From Treponema sp. (GTDB lineage Bacteria > Spirochaetota > Spirochaetia > Treponematales > Treponemataceae), in NCBI GenBank assembly GCA_024402695.1, contig JAKSTG010000010.1, positions 17,886 through 81,885 on the forward strand: a stretch of DNA of 64,000 nt. Reading direction: 5' to 3'. Shown here one piece after another: positions 1 through 7,527 of this stretch. The notes under the pieces are model-generated. The model did not search any database, was not told the origin of the DNA, and saw only the letters and a program-made list of their open reading frames with translations. Made by a program: the position numbers and the translations under genes. Numbering within the stretch: position 1 is the first letter of the stretch; the number at the start of each line of letters is the position of its first letter.

Positions 1-960
1 AGGCTTGCGGCGGTAGTAAACGAATGAACCGATTCCGTATTCGTCTTCATCTTCACCTTCGTGTTTGTGTTCGTGATGGTGGTGGTGATGATGTCCGTGT
101 TCATGGTCGTGATCTTCATGTTCGTGGTCGTGGTGGTGTTCACAGTGTTCATCACATTCATGACCTTCTTCCCCGTGAGCAGGTTTGTGTTCGTGATCAT
201 GGTCGTGGTGGTGATGTTCGTGTTCGTCGTGATCATCATCATCGTCGTCGTCATCTTCCAGGTCTTTCTGGAGTTCTGCAACCCAACCGGCAGAAGCATA
301 TACTGTTTCAAAGTCGAAGCGGTTTGTTCCGATAACTTCTTCCATTTCAACTTCACAGTTTGTTGTTTCGATAACTTTTACGTTTGGCTGGAGTTTGTTG
401 ATAACAGCGCGAACCTGTTTCATCTGTTCATCTGTAACCAGGTCACGTTTGTTGATGATCATTGTTGAACAGAATTCAATCTGCTGAACGAGAAGTGATT
501 CGATGTCTTCTTCACCTTTGTCTTCGCGGAGAAGTCTTTCACCGCCGCCGAATTCGTCTACAAGGCGGGCAGCATCAACAACGCTTACAACGTTATCAAG
601 TTTTCCGATTTCAATCTGTTCGATAGCCTGTGCAATTGGCATTGGTTCACAAACACCTGAAGCCTCGATAAGAATGTAGTCGTATTTTCCTGTCTTCATG
701 ATTTTTTCGATACCTTTAACCATGTCAGACTTGAGAGTACAACAGATACATCCGTTCTGGAGAGCAACGATATCATTTGTGTCTGTGATATTTGCTTCTT
801 TTGCAATAAGTGAAGCATCAACGTTTACTTCGCCAATGTCGTTAACAATTACTGCAACTTTGTAACCTTTCTGGTTTGCAAGAATGCGGTTCAAAAGAGT
901 TGTTTTTCCTGCTCCAAGGTAACCTGCCAGGAGTGTAATAGGAATCTTTTTCTTAGCCAT
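1..960 (-). CDS. CobW/COG0523-family GTPase with His-rich region (partial, C-terminal end outside window)
   Basis: The frame runs from an ATG at 960 to the window edge without a stop, so about 320 residues are visible and the C-terminus is missing. Walker A (GYLGAGKTTL, residues 13-22), the GCICC metal site (residues 70-74) and an NKRD guanine motif identify a G3E GTPase of the CobW/YjiA/ZNG1 group, cytoplasmic proteins that deliver Zn, Co or Ni to client enzymes. Between about residues 235 and 305 the chain is almost entirely His, Asp and Glu with two Cys (ECDEHC), presumably a metal buffer. An AGGAAGG ribosome site lies 7 bases before the ATG. The metal cannot be read from sequence; zinc is the commonest for this group. 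The His codons also create spurious open frames on the forward strand at 24-468. Confidence 0.9.
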   Translation of the reverse strand, partial: MAKKKIPITLLAGYLGAGKTTLLNRILANQKGYKVAVIVNDIGEVNVDASLIAKEANITDTNDIVALQNGCICCTLKSDMVKGIEKIMKTGKYDYILIEASGVCEPMPIAQAIEQIEIGKLDNVVSVVDAARLVDEFGGGERLLREDKGEEDIESLLVQQIEFCSTMIINKRDLVTDEQMKQVRAVINKLQPNVKVIETTNCEVEMEEVIGTNRFDFETVYASAGWVAELQKDLEDDDDDDDDHDEHEHHHHDHDHEHKPAHGEEGHECDEHCEHHHDHEHEDHDHEHGHHHHHHHEHKHEGEDEDEYGIGSFVYYRRKP

Positions 961-1062
961 TTAAATGCCTTCCTGAATATATAAAAAAATATTTTGTGAC
1001 TGATATATTTGTCTTTCTATATAAATATATAAAAAAAAATGCCTAAATTCAATTTTATATGT

Positions 1063-1076
1063 TAAAATATTCCCTA
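1063..1076 (+). promoter_or_regulatory. -10 box of leaderless LRR gene
   Basis: TAAAAT at 1063-1068 is followed by 7 bases and then the ATG at 1076. There is no Shine-Dalgarno sequence, so transcription should start at or next to the start codon. The -35 is not recognisable. Confidence 0.6.
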
Positions 1077-2599
1077 TGAGTGATGTAACTAGTAAATTCG
1101 GCCTTTTATACAAAGACAACCTTCATACTATTGTTGGGGTTGATGTAGATGACAATTCTTTCTCTGGACGCATTCCTTTCGGTGCAAAGGTAATCGAAGA
1201 CAATGTTTTTGCAAATACATCCTACGAATCTTACTCTGTTCCGGATTCTGTAAAACAGGTAGGTTTTAATCTTTTTGAAAACTGTACAAATGCTGTTTCC
1301 ATCAGACTCCCTGGAAGTCTTTCTGAGCTGACTCCTTATATGTTCTCAGGGTGCAAAAAGCTTTCAAAAATCACTATGCCTAATGTTGTGTCTGAATTCC
1401 CTGAAGGACTTTTCATGAACTGTGCTTCCATTGTGGAAGTTCCATTCAGAACAGACATTGCTTATATCGGCTCAAAAGCCTTTTTGGGATGTACATCTCT
1501 TAAAAATGTAGTTTTTCCTGAAACAATCCAGATTATCGAACACCAGGCTTTTGCCCTCTGTACTTCAATTGAATCAATTGTGATCGGGGCCGGAGTCTAT
1601 GAAATCGCGGATGACGCCTTTGCAGGCTGTACATCCCTCTGCCATATCCGTCTTTCTGAGGAAAATCCTTATTTTGCCCTCAATGATGCAGGCTGTGTAG
1701 TACGCAAATCGGACGGAAAAGTAGTAATTATGCTGGCTTCTTCCCAGAAAACAGAAGTTTCCTTCATTGATGAAGAGGTTTCAGACGCTGTTTCACCTGC
1801 CGAAGAAAAAATCGCCGTTTGGTATGATCCTGCCAATGAAATCGATGCCGAAGATGCTGAAGATGATGATACTTTCAGTGCAGAAATCGGGGCAGGTGAG
1901 GAGGAATCTATGGCTCTTAATGTTCCTGTAACAGAACCTGTTGCAACTCCTGCTCCTGTAGCAGAAACTGAACCTGTAAATGAAGCTCCTGATATGGTTT
2001 CCAGCATTCTGAATCAGAATACAACCCGTAAAGAGGAAGAAGTGCCTTCTTCTGTTACTGTAAGTCTTGATGAACTGGCTGCTGTAGTTGATACAATGAA
2101 TGCCGAAAACGGTACATATACAGAAGATGCCGCAGAAAGAAAAATTCAGGACAGAAACCTTAATATTCTTATTGAAAATGTCGGTTTCAGTGATGTTCAG
2201 AAGGTTGATTCAAAAGGAATTCCTGCAACTACTTCAGAACTCTATGTGTTTGCCGAAGAACTGGTAAAAAGCCCGGACGGAAGCAAATCTATTACTTCAA
2301 AACTCAAGAAGTGCTGTGAAGCCCTTGCAAATATCCACGACCTTAAGAAAATCATCTATCTTTCAGAACTTCCTGTTGATAACGATGAATTCCTTATGTT
2401 CCTGGCAAATACACTGAAACGTCAGCATGTTCTGGTTGCCTGTACAGCCGCAAATCCTGAAAATCTGTCTGAATACAGCCGCAAAATCTGTCAGGCTGCC
2501 CAGATTTCCATGGACCGCAACGAAATTCTTGATCAGAGAAAGAAAGCCGGAATCAAAAATCCGGGAACTATCAAGCTTATCGTTCAGGACAGACAGTAA
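1076..2599 (+). CDS. BspA-like leucine-rich repeat protein, cytoplasmic
   Basis: The 507-residue product begins with six or more LRR_5 (Treponema pallidum-type/BspA) repeats up to about residue 205, with recurring units such as AFLGCTSLKNVVFPETI and AFAGCTSLCHIRL. A very acidic, Pro/Ala/Val-rich linker follows (about 225-330), then a C-terminal domain of about 150 residues that I do not recognise. Most LRR_5 proteins are secreted or surface-bound, but no signal peptide or membrane segment is present here, so the protein should be cytoplasmic and probably acts as a binding scaffold. The start is leaderless. It precedes clpS by 88 bases but has no visible link to it. Function unknown; the repeat assignment is secure. 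Confidence 0.85.
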   Translation: MSDVTSKFGLLYKDNLHTIVGVDVDDNSFSGRIPFGAKVIEDNVFANTSYESYSVPDSVKQVGFNLFENCTNAVSIRLPGSLSELTPYMFSGCKKLSKITMPNVVSEFPEGLFMNCASIVEVPFRTDIAYIGSKAFLGCTSLKNVVFPETIQIIEHQAFALCTSIESIVIGAGVYEIADDAFAGCTSLCHIRLSEENPYFALNDAGCVVRKSDGKVVIMLASSQKTEVSFIDEEVSDAVSPAEEKIAVWYDPANEIDAEDAEDDDTFSAEIGAGEEESMALNVPVTEPVATPAPVAETEPVNEAPDMVSSILNQNTTRKEEEVPSSVTVSLDELAAVVDTMNAENGTYTEDAAERKIQDRNLNILIENVGFSDVQKVDSKGIPATTSELYVFAEELVKSPDGSKSITSKLKKCCEALANIHDLKKIIYLSELPVDNDEFLMFLANTLKRQHVLVACTAANPENLSEYSRKICQAAQISMDRNEILDQRKKAGIKNPGTIKLIVQDRQ

Positions 2600-2675
2600 A
2601 ATCGTTATTCAGGACGCTTTTTATCCCAAAATCCGCAAAAATTCACTTTATATTGGAAGAAATGCATAAAATTGG

Positions 2676-2688
2676 TATATTTAAATCA
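2676..2688 (+). promoter_or_regulatory. Promoter of leaderless clpS
   Basis: TATATT at 2676-2681 lies 6 bases before the ATG, with TTGGAA 17 bases further upstream (2653-2658) as -35. No ribosome site is present. Confidence 0.6.
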
Positions 2689-3005
2689 TGAGTGATTTGT
2701 TTAATACAGAACACAGTGCATCAATCGGGATCGGAGTAACAGAAGAAATCCTTCCTCCACCGGAATGCAGTGTCATTTTTTATAACGATGACTACACAAC
2801 AAAAGATTTTGTAGTAGATGTGCTTGTAAACATCTTCAATAAAGCTCAGCCTGAAGCTGAGGATCTTATGGAGAAAGTGCACAGAACCGGTTCTGCTGTA
2901 ATCGGCTCATATACATACGATATTGCTCTTTCCCGCACAAATACTACAACACAGCTGGCCAGAAAAAACGGTTTTCCGTTAAGGGTAGAAATTGAGCGCG
3001 ACTAA
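2688..3005 (+). CDS. clpS: ATP-dependent Clp protease adaptor ClpS
   Basis: The 105-residue protein matches the ClpS family in length and layout: a disordered N-terminal tail followed by a core with FYNDDYTT (the ND pair that contacts the N-degron) and the KVHRTGSAVIGSYTYDIA segment. ClpS binds proteins with bulky N-terminal residues and hands them to ClpA for unfolding. The stop codon lies inside the start region of clpA (14-base overlap), so the two are co-translated. The Aat-like transferase at 36428-38104 would create ClpS substrates. The mRNA start is leaderless. Confidence 0.95.
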   Translation: MSDLFNTEHSASIGIGVTEEILPPPECSVIFYNDDYTTKDFVVDVLVNIFNKAQPEAEDLMEKVHRTGSAVIGSYTYDIALSRTNTTTQLARKNGFPLRVEIERD

Positions 3006-5376
3006 CGAAAATCCTAATTCTCATGTAAAACAGATGAAGCTGACTCCAACTCTTGCAAAGATTCTTTCTGAATCCCTTATGACTGCAAAGAAGGCTCATC
3101 ATCAGTTCTTCACACCGGAACACGTACTTTCTGTTGCTCTCCAGTATGATATTGTAATCAATATTCTTACTGCCTGCGGCGCAAATGCAGAATCAATCCG
3201 CACAGAGACAGTTAATTATCTTGCGACAAAAGTTCCTGTTTCTACTTCAGAATCACAGAAAGATACCTTCAAGGTTCCTGCCGAATCGGCCGGGTTTCAG
3301 GCCATGATGAATCAGGCCATTTTCCACTGTCTTTCTGCAGAAACTGATGTTCTGGATATTACAGATATTCTTGTCTGCATGATTGAAAACAAGAATAACT
3401 ATGCATCTTTTTACCTCCGCAAGGGCGGCGTAGACAAAATGCGCCTTACAGAAGTGGTTTCCCGTATTCATCAGGAAACCAGAAGTCTACGACGCAAAGG
3501 CGGACAGCCCTTCAATCCGGGGCCATTTGCCCAGGGCATGAACAACATGGCCGGAAATCCTGAAGGGGAAGAAGAACCAAAGTACGATGCTCTTAAAAAG
3601 TTCACTGTGAACCTGAACGAACAGGCAAAAGCAGGGGCTTATGATGAACTTGTAGGCCGTGAAGAAGAAATCGAACGCACAATCCAGGTTCTCTGCCGCC
3701 GTACAAAGAATAATCCGCTTCATGTCGGAGATGCCGGGGTTGGTAAAACAGCCATTACTTATGGTATTGCCCAGCGTCTTGTAAAGAAGGAAGTTCCTGC
3801 CAGCCTGAAAGGCTTCGAAATCTATTCCCTTGATCTGGGACTCCTTCTTGCGGGAAGCAAATTCCGCGGTGACTTTGAAGAGCGCCTTAATGCAGTAATT
3901 AAGGAAGTTCTGGAACTTAAGAAAGTTATTCTCTTCATTGACGAAATCCATATGATTATGGGTGCCGGAACCAACGGAAACTCAAACATGGATGCGGCAA
4001 ACCTGCTTAAACCGGTTCTTGCCGGCGGACAGGTAAGAGTTATCGGTTCTACAACTTTTGAAGAATATTCAAAGAACTTCGAAAAAGATCGTGCTCTTGC
4101 CAGAAGATTCCAGAAGATTGATATCGTAGAACCAACACGAAAAGAAACAATTGCAATCCTTAAGGGACTTCAGAAAAAATACGAAACTTATCATCACGTT
4201 AAGTTTTCTCAGGATGCCATTGAAACAGCCGTAAACCTTTCGGTTCAGTATATTCCAGACCGTCGTCTTCCAGACAAGGCAATCGACCTTCTTGATGAAG
4301 CCGGGGCTTGGATGAACATTACAAAGAACGGTGGCTTCAATGGAAAAGGTCTGAAAAAAGCCGGAAAAGCTGCCGCAAAAGCTCCTGTTGTAGATGAAGA
4401 AGTCATCAGAAAGGTGACAGCAAAAATTGCCCATCTTCCTCTTGAAACTGTAAAGGGAGACGACAAGGAAAAACTCCGTAATATAGAGAATATTCTTTCA
4501 TCGGAAGTTTTCGGTCAGGAAAGAGCAGTTATGGCTGTGGCAAAAGCTGTAAAGCGTGCCCGTGCCGGTTTCAGAAATCCGGACAAACCGGAAGCCTGCT
4601 ATCTGTTTGTCGGTCCTACAGGGGTCGGAAAGACAGAACTTGCCCGAAGCCTTGCAGCTACTCTTGGGGAACCGCTTCTCCGTTACGATATGTCTGAATA
4701 TCAGGAAAAACATGCGGTTTCGCGTCTTATCGGATCTCCACCGGGATACGTAGGATTTGAAGAAGGCGGTCAGCTTACAAAAGATGTCAGAAAAAATCCT
4801 CATGCAGTAATTCTTTTTGATGAAATCGAAAAGGCTCATGAAGATATATACAATGTACTTCTCCAGGTTCTGGATTATGGTCAGCTTACAGACAATCAGG
4901 GACGTAAAGCAGATTTCCGTTCATGTATTATCATTATGACTAGTAATGCAGGTGCCCGCGATATGGAAAAACCAGGAATCGGTTTCGGTACTGAAACTGC
5001 AGAAAATGCAGAAGCTTCCCTCAAAGAGGCTGTAGACCGGGAATTCAGCCCTGAGTTCCGTAACCGTCTGGACAGCATTATTCCGTTCGCTCATCTGGAT
5101 AAAAAAGTTGCCAGAATGGTTTGTGAAAAAGAAGTCAGAAAGCTTTCTGAACGTATGGCTTCCCGCAAGGTAACTCTGGAAGTGACAGACAAAGCCCTTG
5201 ATTTCCTTACAGACGAAGGTTATTCACGGGAATTCGGAGCCAGAAACATGGCCCGCGCTGTGGAAGACAAACTTGCAAATCCTCTTGTTGATGAAGTTCT
5301 TTTCGGAAAACTTGAAGACGGCGGATGTGTAAAAGCAGATGTCCTTCGTGGAAAGGTAGTTTTCAAATATGACTGA
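2992..5376 (+). CDS. clpA: ATP-dependent Clp protease ATP-binding subunit ClpA
   Basis: ClpA is the AAA+ unfoldase that feeds ClpP and is the partner of ClpS. This 794-residue product has the N-domain (about 15-160), a first ATPase with GDAGVGKT (246-253) and LFIDEIHMIMGAGT, and a second ATPase with GPTGVGKTE (from 541), ILFDEIEKAHED and the SPEFRNRLD sensor region. The first start in frame is a TTG at 2992 with an AAGGG ribosome site; an ATG at 3034 (MKLTPTLAK) fits the usual ClpA N-terminus but has a poor ribosome site, so either could be used. The start overlaps clpS by 14 bases and the stop overlaps the next gene by 8. A ClpP gene is not in the window. Confidence 0.95.
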   Translation: MSATNENPNSHVKQMKLTPTLAKILSESLMTAKKAHHQFFTPEHVLSVALQYDIVINILTACGANAESIRTETVNYLATKVPVSTSESQKDTFKVPAESAGFQAMMNQAIFHCLSAETDVLDITDILVCMIENKNNYASFYLRKGGVDKMRLTEVVSRIHQETRSLRRKGGQPFNPGPFAQGMNNMAGNPEGEEEPKYDALKKFTVNLNEQAKAGAYDELVGREEEIERTIQVLCRRTKNNPLHVGDAGVGKTAITYGIAQRLVKKEVPASLKGFEIYSLDLGLLLAGSKFRGDFEERLNAVIKEVLELKKVILFIDEIHMIMGAGTNGNSNMDAANLLKPVLAGGQVRVIGSTTFEEYSKNFEKDRALARRFQKIDIVEPTRKETIAILKGLQKKYETYHHVKFSQDAIETAVNLSVQYIPDRRLPDKAIDLLDEAGAWMNITKNGGFNGKGLKKAGKAAAKAPVVDEEVIRKVTAKIAHLPLETVKGDDKEKLRNIENILSSEVFGQERAVMAVAKAVKRARAGFRNPDKPEACYLFVGPTGVGKTELARSLAATLGEPLLRYDMSEYQEKHAVSRLIGSPPGYVGFEEGGQLTKDVRKNPHAVILFDEIEKAHEDIYNVLLQVLDYGQLTDNQGRKADFRSCIIIMTSNAGARDMEKPGIGFGTETAENAEASLKEAVDREFSPEFRNRLDSIIPFAHLDKKVARMVCEKEVRKLSERMASRKVTLEVTDKALDFLTDEGYSREFGARNMARAVEDKLANPLVDEVLFGKLEDGGCVKADVLRGKVVFKYD

Positions 5377-6130
5377 AGAACAGCTTAAAAAAGAGATTTT
5401 TGCACGCTACGGGGCTATTACCCGAGCAAGAGGATGTTTCCTTTATACTAAAAAAGGTGTGCGTCTTACTGATATGTATCAGGCTGGTGGAAGAGCCATA
5501 CTTGGATGGGGAGGCGGAGATGCCTTTACCAGACTAAAGAATGTTCTGAACCGCGGCCTTACAGGTTCTTTCATTTCGGAATTCACTTTCCAGATTGATA
5601 AGGCAGTAAGTGAACTTCTTGAAAGTAAAAGAAAGGTATATTTTACTTCTGAAAAACCGGTTTCCGGAGTTTTATGGGAACCATGGAAGGAGAACAGCGC
5701 AAACCTGTCTTCTGAAAAGGTGATTTGTGTAAAACCGCCTCTTCCATGGACAGACAGCATCTATATGATCTGTGTTTCAGAGGATGCAGCCGATTTTTGT
5801 CCTGAAAAAACAATTTCGCTTCCGTCTCCTGTTATTGCCGGTATTACTCGTTCTGTTTATGACCTGATCGGTGCAATGAAGGAAAGGGAAGAAAAAGACT
5901 GGTTCCTTTATGACCAGGTGCTTTGTTCTTATTTTGAAAGAAAAGGACCTTATCTTGAGCCGAAAGTGGCAGAAGAAAAATATGATGATTTTGTTTTGTT
6001 CTGTCTTGAACTTGGTATTATAATTAACCCTGAATACAGCGGACATTCCATTGTTCCATTTGGAGCAGACAAAGGAGTGTTCTCGAAACTCAAAAAAGAT
6101 GAAAGGGGCAATTCGTATGCAGCAGGCTGA
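5369..6130 (+). CDS. Unknown protein translationally coupled to clpA
   Basis: I do not recognise this 253-residue protein. The first 50 residues (RGCFLYTKKGVRLTDMYQ, then AGGRAILGW) faintly resemble the N-terminal edge of class III aminotransferases, but no PLP-binding lysine region follows, so it is not a complete enzyme of that class. No signal peptide or membrane segment is visible. It begins 8 bases inside clpA and its end overlaps the next small gene by 14 bases, so it is part of the clpS-clpA operon. The context makes a role as a Clp partner possible but this is inference only. Confidence 0.8.
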   Translation: MTEEQLKKEIFARYGAITRARGCFLYTKKGVRLTDMYQAGGRAILGWGGGDAFTRLKNVLNRGLTGSFISEFTFQIDKAVSELLESKRKVYFTSEKPVSGVLWEPWKENSANLSSEKVICVKPPLPWTDSIYMICVSEDAADFCPEKTISLPSPVIAGITRSVYDLIGAMKEREEKDWFLYDQVLCSYFERKGPYLEPKVAEEKYDDFVLFCLELGIIINPEYSGHSIVPFGADKGVFSKLKKDERGNSYAAG

Positions 6131-6407
6131 CATAACTCTTGCAATAATCAAACTGGCCGCAGGCGGGATTACAGCATTTCTTGCAATCATGCTTTGGAGC
6201 AAGACCCGTGATGTTTCATGGATGAGTCTTGTTGCAGGATTCATTACAACTTATGCCGGCATGGTTTATGAACTTATGCTGGATCTTCATGTTATCACTG
6301 CTGCGGGACCGGAAGTTCTGGGACTTCCTCTTTCGACTCTGCTGTTTACAGCAGTTCCTTTCGTGTTTTTTATTCTTGCATTTATCCTGATGCTTATTCG
6401 GCGTTAG
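6117..6407 (+). CDS. Small membrane protein, three predicted TM segments
   Basis: The start is taken at the ATG at 6117, preceded by AAAGGGGC; a longer frame from 6051 has no ribosome site and would overlap the previous gene deeply. The 96 residues form about three hydrophobic helices (roughly 6-24, 33-53 and 70-94) ending in IRR. No family is recognised. It follows the clpA-linked gene with a 14-base overlap and precedes a second small membrane protein with its own strong ribosome site, so the pair may form one membrane complex. Confidence 0.75.
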   Translation: MQQADITLAIIKLAAGGITAFLAIMLWSKTRDVSWMSLVAGFITTYAGMVYELMLDLHVITAAGPEVLGLPLSTLLFTAVPFVFFILAFILMLIRR

Positions 6408-6432
6408 GTTATTGTTCATAAAGGAGGCTGTT

Positions 6433-6846
6433 ATGGCTACAAAAGAAACAAGAACAATCAGCTCTCTGCTTATGCAGATTGCACTGGGATGTCTGCTTCT
6501 GGTAAGCGGAATCTGGGGACTTCAGGGTGGCGGAGATGAAGCTGTAAAAGCAATCCGTCATATTTTCGGAAAAGACATCAGAGATATTATGGCAATCGTT
6601 TTCTCTGTAATTGAACTGATTGCCGGTGTGTTCCTTCTGGTTCGCCTTTTTGTTCCAATGGGAGCAGGACTTGATACTGTGTTCATGCTGATCATTATGG
6701 TTGTATGGATTGTTGCAATCGTTCTTATGGATTTTATTGGTTCAAGCGGAATCCTTCACAACGGGGCAAAACATTTCCTGAACTGGCTTTACAGCTTTGC
6801 ATATCATCTGCTGGTTCTGGCTGCTATTATCCGCATCAAATACTAG
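6433..6846 (+). CDS. Membrane protein, about four TM segments
   Basis: The ATG at 6433 is preceded by AAAGGAGG at ideal spacing, so it is preferred over an in-frame ATG at 6412. The 137-residue product has hydrophobic helices near 11-29, 48-70, 75-99 and 115-135, with a short soluble loop (HIFGKDIRD) after the first. No catalytic motif or family is recognised. It lies 25 bases after another small membrane protein and 39 bases before a secreted protein, all on one strand, which suggests a single transcription unit from clpS onward. Confidence 0.75.
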   Translation: MATKETRTISSLLMQIALGCLLLVSGIWGLQGGGDEAVKAIRHIFGKDIRDIMAIVFSVIELIAGVFLLVRLFVPMGAGLDTVFMLIIMVVWIVAIVLMDFIGSSGILHNGAKHFLNWLYSFAYHLLVLAAIIRIKY

Positions 6847-6885
6847 AAACAAATACTGACAACGGGAAAACAGGAGGGTAACAGT

Positions 6886-7503
6886 ATGAAAAAAAACATC
6901 ATGAAAAAGATTCTTTCTGCAGTCTTCCTTTTTTCCCTGTCTGTGTCTTCTCTTTTTGCAATTGAAGACTCAATCTTTTCTTTTGATGCCGGTCTTTCAA
7001 GCGGAGTGACCGTTTACGGTGATAACGACATTAGAAAGGCCAATTCCAGCGTAAAGAATAACGGTCACAGAGTTGCTCTTGGAACAGTCTGTGACGTAAA
7101 TGTCAGAATCAGTGATTATCTGACATTCTTTCTGGGTAATGATTCCTTCTTTGATCTGGCTTGGAAGGGGGACTATTACTCAAATCATATTGAGACTGCC
7201 TTTTTCCCTGGATTGAAAGTTTATCCGGGGCTTGGCGGATTCAATTTCTCCTGTGCATATTCTGCCGGAACCAGATGGGATTTCCTCTCAATGCCTGTAG
7301 AAACAGATGAAGATGGAAATGAAATCCCGTTCAGGACTGATCCTGTTTCTTGGGGAAACGGATTCCGCCTTGGTCTTGAATATAACTTCTCATACGATTC
7401 CAATCCTCTTTACCCCTCTGTGGGTTTCTATTACCGCCTTTGTCCCCGTGGAAATTACAACTGGGATAATGTTTTTGCGGTCTATGTCCTTGCCAATTTC
7501 TAG
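6886..7503 (+). CDS. Secreted protein, probably a small outer-membrane beta-barrel
   Basis: The ATG at 6886 follows a strong ACAGGAGGG ribosome site. The first 23 residues are a classical signal peptide (KK-rich start, hydrophobic core, cleavage after SSLFA). The mature part of about 180 residues is rich in aromatic residues and Gly with alternating polarity (for example SVGFYYRLCPRGNY and VFAVYVLANF) and ends in Phe, the usual last residue of outer-membrane barrels. No family is recognised. It is the last gene of the string that begins with clpS. Confidence 0.75.
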   Translation: MKKNIMKKILSAVFLFSLSVSSLFAIEDSIFSFDAGLSSGVTVYGDNDIRKANSSVKNNGHRVALGTVCDVNVRISDYLTFFLGNDSFFDLAWKGDYYSNHIETAFFPGLKVYPGLGGFNFSCAYSAGTRWDFLSMPVETDEDGNEIPFRTDPVSWGNGFRLGLEYNFSYDSNPLYPSVGFYYRLCPRGNYNWDNVFAVYVLANF

Positions 7504-7513
7504 ACCTGCGTAT

Positions 7514-7527
7514 TATAATTACCCTTA
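7514..7527 (+). promoter_or_regulatory. -10 box of leaderless parE-like gene
   Basis: A consensus TATAAT (7514-7519) lies 7 bases before the ATG; TTGCCA (7490-7495) is a possible -35 at 18 bases. No ribosome site is present. Confidence 0.65.

Noticed and set aside
24..468. Two open frames on the forward strand rich in His/Arg or Val/Phe
   Set aside because: They are antisense images of the His/Asp/Glu codons of the CobW-type gene and lack ribosome sites.
5369..6130. Class III aminotransferase fragment or pseudogene
   Set aside because: The frame is intact and translationally coupled to clpA; only the first 50 residues show a faint likeness and the PLP lysine region is absent.
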